A stretch of 64,000 nucleotides of DNA from Solwaraspora sp. WMMD792 (GCF_029626105.1 NZ_JARUBH010000009.1:1116001-1180000), one strand, 5' to 3'. Shown: positions 9,178 through 21,543, numbered from the stretch's first letter. Notes: generated by a model from the letters alone, not told the origin. Made by a program: numbers and translations.

Positions 9178-9816
9178 GTGGTCTTCTCCCGCGGCCGCGG
9201 GCGCGGCCGGCACGCGCAGGACGGACCCGTCGGTCCCGAGACCGACGACCTGGCGCCCGGCAACCCGACGCAGGGCCCGTACGACGTGACCGAGGCCCCG
9301 ACCGGCGTCCGCCGGCTCGACCTGGGCAGCCTGCAGATCCCCGCGATCGAAGGGGTCGAGGTCCGGGTGCAGGCCAACCCCGACGGGGCGATCCAGCAGG
9401 TGGTCCTCGCCAACCGGGGCAGCGCGCTGCAGCTCGGGGTCTTCGCCGCACCGCGTACCGAGGGCATCTGGGACGAGGTGCGCGTCGAGATCACCGAATC
9501 GCTGCGCCGCGACGGGGCGACCGTCCGGGAGACCACCGGCGAGTACGGCCCTGAGCTGCTGGCCCAGGTGCGTACTCCGGACGGCGGCACCGACCTGCGG
9601 TTCGTCGGCATCGACGGACCACGCTGGATGGTGCGGGCGCTGTTCCAGGGCCCGGCCGCCGTGGACCCGGCGGCCGCCGCGACGCTCACCGAGGTGCTGC
9701 GCGGGTTGGTCGTCGACCGCGGCCAGGAGGCGAAGCCGGTACGCGAACCGCTGCCGCTGCGGCTGCCCCGCGAGCTCGCCGAGCAGGCGCGGCAGTCGCC
9801 GCCGGCCACGCCGTAG
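9178..9816 (+). CDS. DUF3710 family protein
   Basis: This 212-residue protein has a basic/acidic flexible N-terminus (FSRGRGRGRH) and a conserved globular domain beginning RRLDLGSLQIPA. The domain continues with VFAAPRTEGIWDEVRVEI and a later GPRWMVRALFQGPAA, diagnostic of DUF3710. Function is unknown. A GTG start at 9178 has GGAAGG upstream. It follows dut, as Rv2696c does in M. tuberculosis. Confidence 0.92.
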   Translation: MVFSRGRGRGRHAQDGPVGPETDDLAPGNPTQGPYDVTEAPTGVRRLDLGSLQIPAIEGVEVRVQANPDGAIQQVVLANRGSALQLGVFAAPRTEGIWDEVRVEITESLRRDGATVRETTGEYGPELLAQVRTPDGGTDLRFVGIDGPRWMVRALFQGPAAVDPAAAATLTEVLRGLVVDRGQEAKPVREPLPLRLPRELAEQARQSPPATP

Positions 9817-10000
9817 CGCGCCGCCGCCATGCCGTAAGCCGTCTCCGGCCATGCCGTAGCGGCACCGGCGGGTCGGGCGCACCGATGGCCGGGCGCACCG
9901 GCCAGTTGGCCGGTGCCGGTCGCGGCGTACCCTGGTGGGGCGGTCCGCACCCGACGTGGATCCGCGCCGCACCGGCGACGTCGAGGAGGGGCAGACGGTC

Positions 10001-10381
10001 ATGGCGATCGATGAACGCCGTCCGTCGCTGCGCCGGTTCCTGCGCCGGCTCGCCGCCACCGAAGCCGAGCTGGACGCCGAACAGCTACAGCGGGAGAGCG
10101 CCGAGTGCGGAGCTACCCCCGCCGGGCAGTGTCACCGCGGCGAGGTTGTCTCGGTCTCCGGTCGGCTCCGTACCGTGGTCTACTGCCCTCGGACCAACCT
10201 GCCGAGCCTGGAGGCCGACCTCTACGACGGTAGCGACGTCGTCACCCTGGTCTGGCTGGGCCGGCGACGGATCGCCGGTATCGAACCGGGTCGCCAGCTC
10301 ACCGCCCGCGGCCGGGTCGCGGTCCGCGACGACCGTAAGGTGATCTACAACCCGCACTACGAGTTGGAATCCCCCCGGTGA
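10001..10381 (+). CDS. OB-fold nucleic-acid-binding domain protein
   Basis: This 126-residue protein has a helical N-terminus (RRFLRRLAATEAELDAEQLQ) and a small OB-fold: GEVVSVSGRLRTVVY, LEADLYDGSDVVTLVWLGRR, then GRQLTARGRVAV. It is related to the OB protein next to DUF3159 and ceoC in mycobacteria (Rv2694c). The ligand is probably nucleic acid by fold, but this is inferred. The ATG at 10001 is chosen over an upstream in-frame GTG because GAGGAGGGG precedes it. Likely one operon with the DUF3159 gene 49 bp downstream. Confidence 0.85.
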   Translation: MAIDERRPSLRRFLRRLAATEAELDAEQLQRESAECGATPAGQCHRGEVVSVSGRLRTVVYCPRTNLPSLEADLYDGSDVVTLVWLGRRRIAGIEPGRQLTARGRVAVRDDRKVIYNPHYELESPR

Positions 10382-10430
10382 GCCGGCCGGTCACGTCCGG
10401 CGCCGCCACCAACAAAGGAAGGCGGTGCCG

Positions 10431-11114
10431 ATGACCTCTGGACAGCACCCCCCGGCAGCCGGCAGTGACGACGAGGAACGCCTGCCGAGCATCACCGAGC
10501 AGATGGCCGAGCAGCTCGGCGGCTGGCGCGGGCTCGTCGAGTCGAGCGTGCCGATCGCCGTCTTCGTGGTCTGCAACGTCATCTGGGACCTGTCGGTGGC
10601 GCTGATCGCCGCGGTGAGTGTCGCGGTCGGTATCGCGGTGGTCCGGCTGCTGCAGCGCCGTCCGATCCGGCACGCGGTCAACGGGCTGTTCGGCATCGGC
10701 ATCGGTGCCCTGCTCGCCTGGCGGACCGGCGAGGAACGCGACTTCTACCTGCCGGGCATCCTGTACGGCATCGGCTACGGGCTGGCCCTGCTCGGCTCAG
10801 TGGTGATCCGCCAACCGCTGGTCGGCTGGATCTGGTCGGTGCTCGCGGCAGGTGGCCGGTCCGAGTGGCGCGCCGACCCCGTGCTGATCCGCACCTTCAA
10901 CCGGCTGACCGTGCTCTGGGGCGTCGTCTGGCTGCTCAAGGTCGGTGTGCAGGCCGGCTTCTACCTGGCCTCGATGGAGACCGCGCTGGGCGTCTCCCGG
11001 CTGCTGCTCGGTTATCCGCCGTACGCGGTGCTGCTGGCGATCACCATCTGGGTGGTCCGCCGGGTCAACCGTGAGCGCCACGACTCCGGACCGGTGCTGG
11101 CCGCCTCGAACTGA
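10431..11114 (+). CDS. DUF3159 family integral membrane protein
   Basis: The protein is about 227 residues with a short acidic cytoplasmic N-terminus and several membrane spans. These include SVPIAVFVVCNVIWDL, then two spans around a GIGIGALLAWRTG signature, LYGIGYGLALLGSVVI, and a C-terminal pair ending AVLLAITIWVV. The family is conserved near trkA genes in actinobacteria (Rv2693c); function is unknown. An ATG at 10431 with AAAGGAAGGCGG upstream is preferred over the GTG at 10425. Its proximity to the potassium-transport cluster is suggestive only. Confidence 0.9.
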   Translation: MTSGQHPPAAGSDDEERLPSITEQMAEQLGGWRGLVESSVPIAVFVVCNVIWDLSVALIAAVSVAVGIAVVRLLQRRPIRHAVNGLFGIGIGALLAWRTGEERDFYLPGILYGIGYGLALLGSVVIRQPLVGWIWSVLAAGGRSEWRADPVLIRTFNRLTVLWGVVWLLKVGVQAGFYLASMETALGVSRLLLGYPPYAVLLAITIWVVRRVNRERHDSGPVLAASN

Positions 11115-11151
11115 CGCCCGCCCGCTCGTCCGTCCGCTGGCTGGCTGGGGC

Positions 11152-11886
11152 TTAGTCCTGCGGTGCCGGTTGCCCGTCGCGGACCGGCGCCGGCGGTTGG
11201 TCGCCGCGCCGGGTGCGGGCCACGCTGTCCGCCCCGAGGACCACCGCCCGGACGTCGTCCTCCACCTCAGCGGTGCAGACGAAGACGAGTTCGTCACCGG
11301 GTTCGAGCGGGTCGTCCGGGCCCGGGGTCAGCACCCGCTTGCCCCGGACGATCGCCACCAGGGCGGAGTCGCGGGGCAGCGGCACGGTGCGGACGGCGTG
11401 CCCGACGTACGGGGCGTCGGTCGGTAGGGTGATCTCCACCAGGTTCGCCTCACCCTGCCGGAAGGTCATCAGCCGGACCAGGTCGCCGACCGTCACCGCC
11501 TCCTCGACCAGCGCCGCCATCACCCGTGGCTTGCTGACCGCCACGTCAACGCCCCACTGCTCGGTGAACAGCCACTCGTTCTCGGCCCGGTTCACCCGCG
11601 CCACCACCCGGGGGACGCTGAACTCCGTCTTGGCCAGCAGCGAGACCACCAGGTTCACCTTGTCGTCACCGGTGGCCGCGACGACCACGTCGTACAAGCT
11701 CAGCTCGACGTCCTCCAGGCTGGCCACCTCGCACGCGTCGGCCAACACCCAGTCGGCCTCCGGCACCCGGTCCGGCAGGAACAGCGCGGGATTACGTTCG
11801 ATGAGGGTCACCTGATGGCCGTTGCCGATCAGTTCCTGGGCGATGGAGCGGCCGACGTTGCCGGCACCCGCGATGGCCACCCGCAT
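11152..11886 (-). CDS. TrkA/RCK NAD-binding protein (CeoC-like)
   Basis: The 244-residue product has an N-terminal Rossmann RCK_N domain (MRVAIAGAGNVGRSIAQEL, then a charged LIERNP end of strand 2) and a C-terminal TrkA_C domain (LPRDSALVAIVRG, LEPGDELVFVC). Such proteins gate potassium channels or transporters in response to nucleotides. Its ATG overlaps the TGA of the upstream RCK gene (TGATG), so the pair forms a heteromeric unit by inference. GGAAGGAG precedes the start. A C-terminal Pro-rich tail follows the TrkA_C domain. Confidence 0.92.
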   Translation of the reverse strand: MRVAIAGAGNVGRSIAQELIGNGHQVTLIERNPALFLPDRVPEADWVLADACEVASLEDVELSLYDVVVAATGDDKVNLVVSLLAKTEFSVPRVVARVNRAENEWLFTEQWGVDVAVSKPRVMAALVEEAVTVGDLVRLMTFRQGEANLVEITLPTDAPYVGHAVRTVPLPRDSALVAIVRGKRVLTPGPDDPLEPGDELVFVCTAEVEDDVRAVVLGADSVARTRRGDQPPAPVRDGQPAPQD

Positions 11887-12551
11887 CACCGGGCTCCTTC
11901 CGGCAGGCTGCTGGCGGTCAACGTGACGGCGTCGGCGATGTCGTCGGTGACCAGCATGAAGACCTGATCACCCTCCTGCAGCACGGTGGACGGGGTCGGC
12001 AGCGTGCCGATTCCGAACCGCATCAGGTACGCCGCCCGGGTGCCGGCCGCCCGCTCCAGCGCCTGCAGCGGCCGCCCGATCCACTCCCGGTGCAGTGGCA
12101 CCTCGACGATCGAGACCGTGCTGGTCGGGTCCCGGAAGATCTCCACGTGCCCCTCGGGGACCAGGTGACGCAGCATCCGGTCGGCGGTCCACCGTACGGT
12201 CGCCACCGTCGGGATGCCGAGCCGTTCGTAGACCTCGGCCCGCCGCTGGTCGTAGATCCGGGCGGCGACCCGGGACACGCCGAACGTCTCGCGGGCCAGC
12301 CGGGCCGAGATGATGTTGGAGTTGTCGCCGCTGGAGACTGCGGCGAACGCGTCGGCCTGCTCGATCCCGGCGGACTGCAGCACGTCGCGGTCGTAGCCGG
12401 AGCCGGTGACCCGGGTGCCGGCGAAGTCGTTGGGCAGCCGCCGGAACGCGTTGGCGTCCTTGTCGATCACCGCGACCGAGTGGCCGCGGTCCTCCAGGTT
12501 GTGTGCCAGGGTCGAGCCGACCCGGCCGCAACCCATGATCACGACGTGCAC
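11886..12551 (-). CDS. TrkA/RCK NAD-binding protein (CeoB-like)
   Basis: The protein has 221 residues: an RCK_N domain with VIMGCGRVGSTLAHNL and VAVIDKDANAFRRL, then a TrkA_C domain (HREWIGRPLQALE, LQEGDQVFMLV). It regulates potassium flux through a membrane partner. The start is a GTG at 12551 because GGGAGGG lies just upstream and the glycine motif then begins immediately, as in the family. A longer GTG at 12584 is less likely. It is divergent from the KimA-like permease at 12727, an arrangement matching Rv2690c-ceoB-ceoC. Confidence 0.9.
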   Translation of the reverse strand: MHVVIMGCGRVGSTLAHNLEDRGHSVAVIDKDANAFRRLPNDFAGTRVTGSGYDRDVLQSAGIEQADAFAAVSSGDNSNIISARLARETFGVSRVAARIYDQRRAEVYERLGIPTVATVRWTADRMLRHLVPEGHVEIFRDPTSTVSIVEVPLHREWIGRPLQALERAAGTRAAYLMRFGIGTLPTPSTVLQEGDQVFMLVTDDIADAVTLTASSLPEGAR

Positions 12552-12712
12552 CTGCGCCCTCCCGCCGGGCGATCCGCCGGACACGTGCCGGTACGGTCGC
12601 CACGTTCACCTGCCAGCCTGCCACGCGGCGGCCGGATGACGCGCCGACCGTACCGTGCCGGCGGGCGGGCCGCGTGATCAGCCACCCGGATTCGTCGGGA
12701 GCCGGACGGCCG

Positions 12713-12718
12713 TACCCT
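12713..12718 (+). promoter_or_regulatory. Putative -10 (TACCCT) for leaderless KimA-like mRNA
   Basis: TACCCT fits the TANNNT actinomycete -10 pattern and lies 8 nt before the GTG start, with no Shine-Dalgarno between. A leaderless transcript is inferred. Confidence 0.5.
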
Positions 12719-12726
12719 TAGCGCTT

Positions 12727-14853
12727 GTGGCCAGTCCGACCTCCCTGATCAAACGGCTGCTGCTGGGCCGGCCGTTCCGGTCCGACCGGCTCCAGCACAC
12801 CCTGCTGCCCAAGCGGGTGGCGCTGCCGGTCTTCTCGTCCGACGCGCTCTCCTCGGTGGCGTACGCGCCGGACGAGATCCTGCTGACCCTGTCCATCGCC
12901 GGGGCGGCCGCGTTCGTCTACTCGCCGTGGGTCACTCTGGCGGTGGCGGTGGTGATGGTCACCGTGGTCGCCAGCTACCGGCAGAACGTGCACGCCTACC
13001 CGTCGGGCGGCGGCGACTACGAGGTGGCCAGCGTCAACCTCGGCCCTCGGTTCGGCGTCGGGGTGGCCAGCGCCCTGCTGATCGACTACGTCCTCACCGT
13101 CGCCGTCTCGGTCGCCTCCGGGGTGGCCAACCTGGGCTCGGTGCTGCCGTTCGTGGCCGAGCACAAGGTGCCGGTGGCGGTGGCCGCCATCGTCCTGCTC
13201 ACCGCCCTCAACCTGCGCGGGGTGCGCGAGTCCGGGCGGATGTTCGCCGTCCCGACGTACGGCTTCGTCATCGTGATCACCGCGGTGATCGCCACCGGCC
13301 TGATCCGGATCTTCATCCTCGGGCACGACCTGCGCGCGCCCAGCGCGGACCTGGTCATCGCCGCCGAATGGGTCGACCTGACCGGCTTCGCGATGGCGTT
13401 CCTGCTGCTGAGGGCCTTCTCGTCGGGCTGCGCGGCGTTGACCGGGGTGGAGGCGATCTCCAACGGGGTGCCGGCGTTTCGCCCACCGAAGAGCCGCAAC
13501 GCGGCCACCACCCTGGTGCTGCTCGGCGCGCTGTCGGTGACCATGATCGCCGGGATCATCTGGTTGGCCCAGCTCACCGGGCTGCAGTTCGTGGAGAACC
13601 CGGCGCTGCAGATCGAGTCCGGCCCGGACGGCTACGTGCAGAAGACGGTGGTGGCCCAACTGGCCGAGACCGTCTTCGGCTCCGGTGTGCTGCTCTTCGT
13701 CGCCGCCGGGGTGACCGCGCTGATCCTGTTCCTCGCCGCGAACACCGCGTTCAGCGGTTTCCCGGTGCTCGGCTCGATCCTCGCCCAGGACCGGTACCTG
13801 CCCCGCCAACTGCACACCCGGGGCGACCGGCTGGCGTTCAGCAACGGCATCCTGTTCCTCGCCGGCTTTGCGATCGTGCTGACCGTGGTGCTGCAGGCCG
13901 AGGTGACCCGGCTGATCCAGCTCTACATCGTCGGGGTGTTCGTCTCGTTCACCCTGTCCCAGGCCGGCATGCTGCGGCACTGGAACCGGCGGCTGCGTAC
14001 CGAGCGGGACCCGGCGGTCCGCCGTCGGATGCACCGGGCGCGGGCGATCAACGGATTCGGCATGACGCTGACCGGCGCCGTCCTGGTCGTCGTGCTGGTC
14101 ACCAAGTTCGCCCTCGGCGCGTGGATCGCGATCGCCGCGATGGCCGGCGTGTACGCGCTGATGCTGGGCATCCGTCGGCACTACGACACGGTGGCCCGGG
14201 AACTCACCCCGGCCGAGGGCCGGCCGGTGCTGCCCGCCCGCAACCACGCCGTGGTGCTGGTCAGCAAGGTCCACCTGCCGACGCTGCGGGCGGTCGCGTA
14301 CGCCCAGGCCACCCGCCCGGACTCGCTGGCCGCGCTCACCGTACGGGTGGACGACGCGGACACCCGCGCGGTGCAGGCCGAGTGGGACCGCCGTGAGCTG
14401 CCGGTGCCGCTGACCGTGGTCGACTCGCCGTACCGGGAGATCACCCGGCCGATCATCGACTACGTCAAGTCGGTGCGCCGCGACGCGCCGCGCGACGTGG
14501 TCACCGTGTTCATCCCCGAGTACGTGGTCGGCCACTGGTGGGAGAACCTGCTGCACAACCAGAGCGCGCTGCGGCTCAAGGGCCGGCTGCTGTTCGAACC
14601 GGGGGTGATGGTGACCAGCGTCCCATGGCAGCTGGCATCGAGCGTGGGCCGGGACCTGAGCCGGTACGACGAGTCGCTCAGTCGCGGCCCGGCGCGCGGT
14701 CCGCGCCCGATGCCCACTGATCCGATCGACCCGGTCGACCCGGACGATCTGGCTGTCGCGTCCGATCCGGCCGGGCCGACGGCGCCGGCGGATCCCGCCG
14801 GGTCGGGCGGCCAACGGCCGGCGTCGGAGGGGCAGGTACGCGGTGACCGGTGA
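12727..14853 (+). CDS. APC-superfamily permease, KimA-like potassium importer
   Basis: This 708-residue protein starts FRSDRLQHTLLPKRVALPVF, then SSDALSSVAYAPDEIL, followed by about twelve membrane spans. The YPSGGGDYEVA motif and SSDALSSVAY are strikingly like Bacillus KimA (YdaO), a high-affinity K+/H+ symporter, rather than classical amino acid permeases. After the membrane part (to about residue 500) comes a cytoplasmic domain and an Asp/Pro/Ala-rich tail. Divergent trkA-type genes support a potassium role. The GTG start at 12727 is probably leaderless. Its 3' end overlaps the next gene by 11 bp. The substrate assignment is an inference from similarity and context. Confidence 0.85.
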   Translation: MASPTSLIKRLLLGRPFRSDRLQHTLLPKRVALPVFSSDALSSVAYAPDEILLTLSIAGAAAFVYSPWVTLAVAVVMVTVVASYRQNVHAYPSGGGDYEVASVNLGPRFGVGVASALLIDYVLTVAVSVASGVANLGSVLPFVAEHKVPVAVAAIVLLTALNLRGVRESGRMFAVPTYGFVIVITAVIATGLIRIFILGHDLRAPSADLVIAAEWVDLTGFAMAFLLLRAFSSGCAALTGVEAISNGVPAFRPPKSRNAATTLVLLGALSVTMIAGIIWLAQLTGLQFVENPALQIESGPDGYVQKTVVAQLAETVFGSGVLLFVAAGVTALILFLAANTAFSGFPVLGSILAQDRYLPRQLHTRGDRLAFSNGILFLAGFAIVLTVVLQAEVTRLIQLYIVGVFVSFTLSQAGMLRHWNRRLRTERDPAVRRRMHRARAINGFGMTLTGAVLVVVLVTKFALGAWIAIAAMAGVYALMLGIRRHYDTVARELTPAEGRPVLPARNHAVVLVSKVHLPTLRAVAYAQATRPDSLAALTVRVDDADTRAVQAEWDRRELPVPLTVVDSPYREITRPIIDYVKSVRRDAPRDVVTVFIPEYVVGHWWENLLHNQSALRLKGRLLFEPGVMVTSVPWQLASSVGRDLSRYDESLSRGPARGPRPMPTDPIDPVDPDDLAVASDPAGPTAPADPAGSGGQRPASEGQVRGDR

Positions 14854-16195
14854 CGCCGTGAGTTCAGCAGGGGCCGTGAGTTCAGCACGGGCCGACCTGG
14901 CGGAAGGCGATCGGACGACGGTACGGGTGGGCGCTGTGGCGCACGGCGGGCACTGCGTCGCCCGGGTCGACGGCCAGGTGGTCTTCGTCCGGCACGCCCT
15001 GCCGGGCGAACTGGTCACCGTCGAGATCACCGAGACGCACCGGGGCTACCTGCGCGGTGACGCGGTGACCGTGCACGAACCGGCCCCGGACCGGGTCGAG
15101 CCGCCCTGCCGGTACGCCGGCCCTGGCCGCTGCGGCGGCTGCGATCTGCAGCACGTCACCGTGGCCGGTCAGCTGGCCTGGAAGGAGGCGGTGGTCCGGG
15201 AGCAGTTGCGGCGGCTCGGTGGACTGACCGAGGCCGAGGTCGACGGGTTGGCGCCGCAGGTCCGGGCGCTGCCGGGCGGACCGCTCGGCTGGCGGACCCG
15301 GGTGCGCTACACCGTCGACGCCGCGGACCGGGCCGGCCTGCTCAAGCACCGGTCACACGAGGTGGTGCCGGTGGACCGCTGCCTGATCGCCCACCCGACC
15401 GTGCAGGCGGCACCCGTGGTGCCGGCCAGCGGACGTCGGTGGCCGGGTGTCGACGCGGTCGAGGTGGTCGCCTCGGCCGCCGGCGAGGTCGTCGTCACCC
15501 CGGTCGGCGGGTCGGCACCCCAGCCGGCGGGGACGTCCGGCGCTGGGTCCGGTGCGCAGTCGGACCTGCCCGACGCGATGTCCGGCGTGGTGTCCGACAC
15601 GCTGCCCGGTCCGGTGACGCAGATCACCGAATCTGCCGCCGGCCGCCGCTGGCGGCTGCCGGCCGGGGCGTTCTGGCAGGTGCACCCGGCGGCCGCCGAT
15701 ACCCTGGTCACCTCGGTGCTGGACCTGCTGCGTCCCCGTCCCGGCGAGTCGGCGTGGGACCTGTACGGCGGTGCCGGTCTGTTCGCCGCTGCGGTGGCCG
15801 GCCGGACCGGGCCGCACGGGCGGGTCACGATGGTCGAATCGTCGCCCGCCGGGGTGGCTGCGGCCCGACTCAACCTGGCCGACCTGCCCCGGATCGAGGT
15901 GGTCGCGGCCCGGGTGGAGACGGCGCTGACCCGCCGCCGGATCACCGGACCGGTCGACCTGGTGGTGCTCGATCCACCCCGGGCCGGTGCGGGCGCAAGG
16001 GCGGTCGCCGGGATCGCAGCGGCCACCCGGCGGGCCATCGCCTACGTCGCCTGCGACCCGGCCGCGCTCGCCCGGGACGTGCGCACCTTCCGCGACCTCG
16101 GCTGGTCGCTGACGGCGTTGCACGGCTACGACTGCTTCCCGATGACCCGGCACGTCGAGTGCGTCGCCCTGCTCACCCCGGCCGCCGGTCGATGA
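14843..16195 (+). CDS. TRAM-domain class I SAM-dependent RNA (uracil-5-)methyltransferase
   Basis: The 450-residue protein resembles RumA/TrmA 5-methyluridine transferases. A TRAM RNA-binding domain (about 20-78) is followed by cysteines C89, C97 and C100 ([11 protein letters not shown]) for an iron-sulfur cluster. The C-terminal methyltransferase has [15 protein letters not shown] (SAM), [10 protein letters not shown] and the catalytic-Cys motif [12 protein letters not shown]. The usual first SAM-domain linker is expanded by a Pro/Ser-rich insert near 225-260. The GTG at 14843 has GGAGGGG upstream; an 18-bp duplication near the start creates further in-frame GTG codons. Target RNA (tRNA or 23S rRNA) is unknown. 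Confidence 0.92.
   Translation: MTGDAVSSAGAVSSARADLAEGDRTTVRVGAVAHGGHCVARVDGQVVFVRHALPGELVTVEITETHRGYLRGDAVTVHEPAPDRVEPPCRYAGPGRCGGCDLQHVTVAGQLAWKEAVVREQLRRLGGLTEAEVDGLAPQVRALPGGPLGWRTRVRYTVDAADRAGLLKHRSHEVVPVDRCLIAHPTVQAAPVVPASGRRWPGVDAVEVVASAAGEVVVTPVGGSAPQPAGTSGAGSGAQSDLPDAMSGVVSDTLPGPVTQITESAAGRRWRLPAGAFWQVHPAAADTLVTSVLDLLRPRPGESAWDLYGGAGLFAAAVAGRTGPHGRVTMVESSPAGVAAARLNLADLPRIEVVAARVETALTRRRITGPVDLVVLDPPRAGAGARAVAGIAAATRRAIAYVACDPAALARDVRTFRDLGWSLTALHGYDCFPMTRHVECVALLTPAAGR
14855..14890 (+). repeat. 18-bp tandem duplication at the methyltransferase N-terminus
   Basis: Two copies (14855-14872 and 14873-14890) differ only near the end and encode the peptide repeat [12 protein letters not shown]. 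Each copy carries an in-frame GTG that could serve as an alternative start. Confidence 0.85.
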
Positions 16196-16400
16196 CCCCG
16201 GTCGGACGGATCCGCCGGCCGGCCGCGCATCGGCCCGCCGGCAGGCCGCACGTCGACTGGTCGGCGGCGCTGCGCAGCGGCGCGATCCCGATAGACTCTG
16301 CGGTCATGGGCGGACGCCGTACGCGGGCCGGAGCGTACGCCGCCGCCGGGTAGCCGCCCAGCGCCGCACATTGACGCGCGCCGGGCAGTTGGGAGCGAAA

Positions 16401-18392
16401 TTGAGCCAGGTAGAGGCAGGATCCGACGGCCGCTTGCTGGCCACCGTCCGCACACCTCAGGACGTCAAGCGGCTCTCCGCCGACGAGTTGGCGGTGCTGT
16501 CCGCCGAGATCCGTGACTTCCTGGTCGCCAAGGTGTCCCGCACCGGCGGGCACCTGGGGCCCAACCTCGGTGTGGTGGAGCTGACCATCGCCATGCACCG
16601 GGTCTTCGACTCACCTCGGGACCGGTTCCTGTTCGACACCGGTCACCAGGCGTACGTACACAAGATTCTGACCGGCCGGCAGGCCGCCTTCGACCAGCTC
16701 CGCCAGCGCGGTGGCCTGTCCGGCTATCCGAGCCAGGCCGAGAGCGAGCACGACCTGATCGAGAACTCGCACGCCTCCACCGCGCTGTCCTACGCGGATG
16801 GTCTGGCCAAGGCGTACGCGTTGCGCGGCGAGGCGCGCAGCGTGGTCGCCGTCGTCGGCGACGGGGCACTGACCGGCGGCATGTGCTGGGAAGCGCTGAA
16901 CAACATCGCCGGTGCCCGCAACCCGCTGGTCATCGTGGTCAACGACAACGGCCGGTCGTACGCGCCGACCATCGGTGGTCTGGCCGACCACCTGGCGGCG
17001 CTGCGGCTGAACCCGGGCTACGAGAAGGTCCTCGACCTGGTCAAGGACACCCTCGGCGCCACCCCGATGGTCGGCCGGCCGATGTACGAGGTGCTGCACG
17101 CGGTCAAGAAGGGCATCAAGGACGCGGTCGCGCCGCAGACCATGTTCGAGGATCTCGGCATCAAGTACGTCGGCCCGATCGACGGGCACGAGCTGGCCGC
17201 CGTCGAGTCGGCGTTGCAGCGGGCCAAGGGTTTCGGCGGGCCGGTCATCGTGCACGTGGTGACCCGCAAGGGGTACGGCTACCGGCCGGCCGAGGAGGAC
17301 GAGGCCGACTGCCTGCACGGTCCGAGCAGCGCTTTCGATGTGGAGACCGGCAAACTGCTGGCCGCCCCGGCGGTGAAGTGGACCCATGTCTTCGCCGACG
17401 AGCTGGTGGCGGTCGCCGACGAGCGGCCCGACGTCGTCGGGATCACCGCGGCGATGGCCGAACCGACCGGTATCGCGTCGCTGGCCCGCAAGTACCCGCA
17501 CCGGGTGTACGACGTCGGTATCGCGGAGCAGCACGCCACCACCTCGGCCGCCGGCCTGGCGATGGGCGGGCTGCACCCGGTGGTCGCGGTCTACGCGACG
17601 TTCCTCAACCGGGCGTTCGACCAGGTGCTGCTGGACGTGGCGATGCACAAGCTGCCGGTGACCTTCGTGCTGGACCGGGCCGGGGTGACCGGCCCGGACG
17701 GGCCCAGCCACTACGGCATCTGGGACATGTCGGTCTTCGGGGTGGTGCCAGGGCTGCGGATCGCCGCTCCTCGGGACGCGGCGACCCTGCGTGAGGAGCT
17801 ACGCGAGGCGGTGGCGGTCGACGACGGCCCGACCCTGGTGCGCTTCCCGACCGGTTCGGTCGCCGCCGACCTGCCGGCGCTACGTCGGGTTGGCGGGGTG
17901 GACGTGCTGGCCGAGTCCGACCGGCGCGACGTGCTGCTGGTCGCCGTCGGCGCGTTCGGACACCTCGGCGTCGACGTGGCGGCCCGGGTCGCCGAGCAGG
18001 GCTACGGGGTGACCGTGGTCGACCCGCGCTGGGTCCGTCCGGTCGCCGCCGAGCTGGTCGAGCTCGCCGCCGCGCACCGGCTGGTGGTCACCGTCGAGGA
18101 CGGGGTACGTACCGGCGGTGTCGGGGACGCCGTTGCCAAGGCGCTGCGCGATGCCGACGTGCCGGTGCCGCTGCGTGATCTTGGCGTACCGGCCGACTGG
18201 CATCCGCACGGCAGCCGGACGCAGATCCTCGCCGATCTGCGGCTGACCGCGCAGGACGTGGCGCGCGACGTGACCGGCTGGATCTCCGGGCTGGACGATC
18301 CGGACAATGATCCGCCGGCCGGCACGGGCTTTGTCGGTGACGTTCCCGGCGAAAGGTCCACCACTCGACGTGGTGCCGGCCGGCGCAGCTGA
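16401..18392 (+). CDS. dxs: 1-deoxy-D-xylulose-5-phosphate synthase
   Basis: This 663-residue thiamine-diphosphate enzyme condenses pyruvate and glyceraldehyde 3-phosphate, the first step of the MEP isoprenoid pathway. Motifs include [11 protein letters not shown], the ThDP-binding [25 protein letters not shown], and the pyrimidine-domain [15 protein letters not shown]. The C-terminal transketolase domain ends normally and is followed by a 40-residue polar tail. A TTG start at 16401 is preferred because GGGAGCGAAA lies at proper spacing and the upstream extension is not conserved-looking. Hairpins downstream separate it from the convergent xylanase gene. Confidence 0.96.
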   Translation: MSQVEAGSDGRLLATVRTPQDVKRLSADELAVLSAEIRDFLVAKVSRTGGHLGPNLGVVELTIAMHRVFDSPRDRFLFDTGHQAYVHKILTGRQAAFDQLRQRGGLSGYPSQAESEHDLIENSHASTALSYADGLAKAYALRGEARSVVAVVGDGALTGGMCWEALNNIAGARNPLVIVVNDNGRSYAPTIGGLADHLAALRLNPGYEKVLDLVKDTLGATPMVGRPMYEVLHAVKKGIKDAVAPQTMFEDLGIKYVGPIDGHELAAVESALQRAKGFGGPVIVHVVTRKGYGYRPAEEDEADCLHGPSSAFDVETGKLLAAPAVKWTHVFADELVAVADERPDVVGITAAMAEPTGIASLARKYPHRVYDVGIAEQHATTSAAGLAMGGLHPVVAVYATFLNRAFDQVLLDVAMHKLPVTFVLDRAGVTGPDGPSHYGIWDMSVFGVVPGLRIAAPRDAATLREELREAVAVDDGPTLVRFPTGSVAADLPALRRVGGVDVLAESDRRDVLLVAVGAFGHLGVDVAARVAEQGYGVTVVDPRWVRPVAAELVELAAAHRLVVTVEDGVRTGGVGDAVAKALRDADVPVPLRDLGVPADWHPHGSRTQILADLRLTAQDVARDVTGWISGLDDPDNDPPAGTGFVGDVPGERSTTRRGAGRRS

Positions 18393-18457
18393 GCGTCGAG
18401 TCAGTCGCTCGCGCACCGGTTCCCGCGAGCTCAGTCTGACGAAGCCTGACGGCGTGG

Positions 18458-18504
18458 GAACCCGCATGACCCTCACCCGGCCGGTATGACGGTCATGCGG
18501 GTTC
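18458..18504 (+). terminator. Hairpin downstream of dxs
   Basis: A perfect 14-bp stem (18458-18471 with 18491-18504) with a 19-nt loop lies 66 bp after the dxs stop. No U-tract follows. Confidence 0.55.
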
Positions 18505-18638
18505 GCTCGACAGCCGCGCCTGGGGATCCCAGCGAACGGCTGTCGTCCGGGGTTGATCCACTACGCCCTATCGACTCGACACGCCGACACTGAGTCAGCT
18601 GGGCCGCATCCGATCACGCCTCACCGTGCGGCATGACG

Positions 18639-18668
18639 GGCGGGCCCGGCGTGAATGCCGGGCCCGCC
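18639..18668. terminator. Bidirectional GC hairpin terminator between dxs and xylanase
   Basis: A 12-bp all-G/C stem (18639-18650 with 18657-18668) and 6-nt loop, followed on the plus strand by TTGT, sits 26 bp after the xylanase stop. It could end both convergent transcripts. Confidence 0.65.
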
Positions 18669-18694
18669 TTGTCATGGTGTGGTGTGGGCGTCGG

Positions 18695-21265
<2,571 letters not shown>

Positions 21266-21522
21266 TCACTCTTCAGGTGAGAGCTGGCCAGCGGCGATGC
21301 GTGTCCGTGGCCGGCGGGGGACGTTTGGTGACGCTAAGCGGACGGCCAACCACACAGGTGGCGCGGAGAGTGCCGACTGCCGTCGGCGTCGGCGTCGGCG
21401 TCGGGCACCTGAGCTAGTTGGGGGAGCCGGTGTGGGTGTTCGGGTGCCTCGGTGCTGAAGCACCATGCCGGTGAATCGGTCATATCTGCACTGTTTCGAA
21501 CATGTCCTCCAAAGCCGGCTAA

Positions 21523-21538
21523 GTGTTAGCGTTAACAC
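21523..21538. promoter_or_regulatory. LacI-family-type operator upstream of the xylanase gene
   Basis: GTGTTAGCGTTAACAC is a 16-bp palindrome with one mismatched pair and the central CG typical of LacI-family operators. It lies about 290 bp before the GH10-GH62 start and downstream of an AT-rich -10-like stretch on the minus strand. The LacI regulator at 24609 is the obvious candidate to bind it. Confidence 0.6.
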
Positions 21539-21543
21539 GCCAA

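Larger units (their letters stand above)
18393..18694. other. 302-bp intergenic region between convergent genes
   Basis: The gap contains a series of hairpins and no credible ORF. Besides the two listed terminators, GTTCGCT/AGCGAAC (18501-18507, 18531-18537) and CGACAGCCG/CGGCTGTCG (18508-18516, 18537-18545) form mutually exclusive stems. Confidence 0.6.

Noticed and set aside
12718-15030. 770-codon minus-strand open frame
   Set aside because: Antisense to the KimA-like permease; low-complexity His/Gln/Arg-rich translation typical of shadow frames.
21371-21400. GTCGGC hexamer run
   Set aside because: Simple microsatellite of about four units, too short and uniform for a CRISPR or other array.
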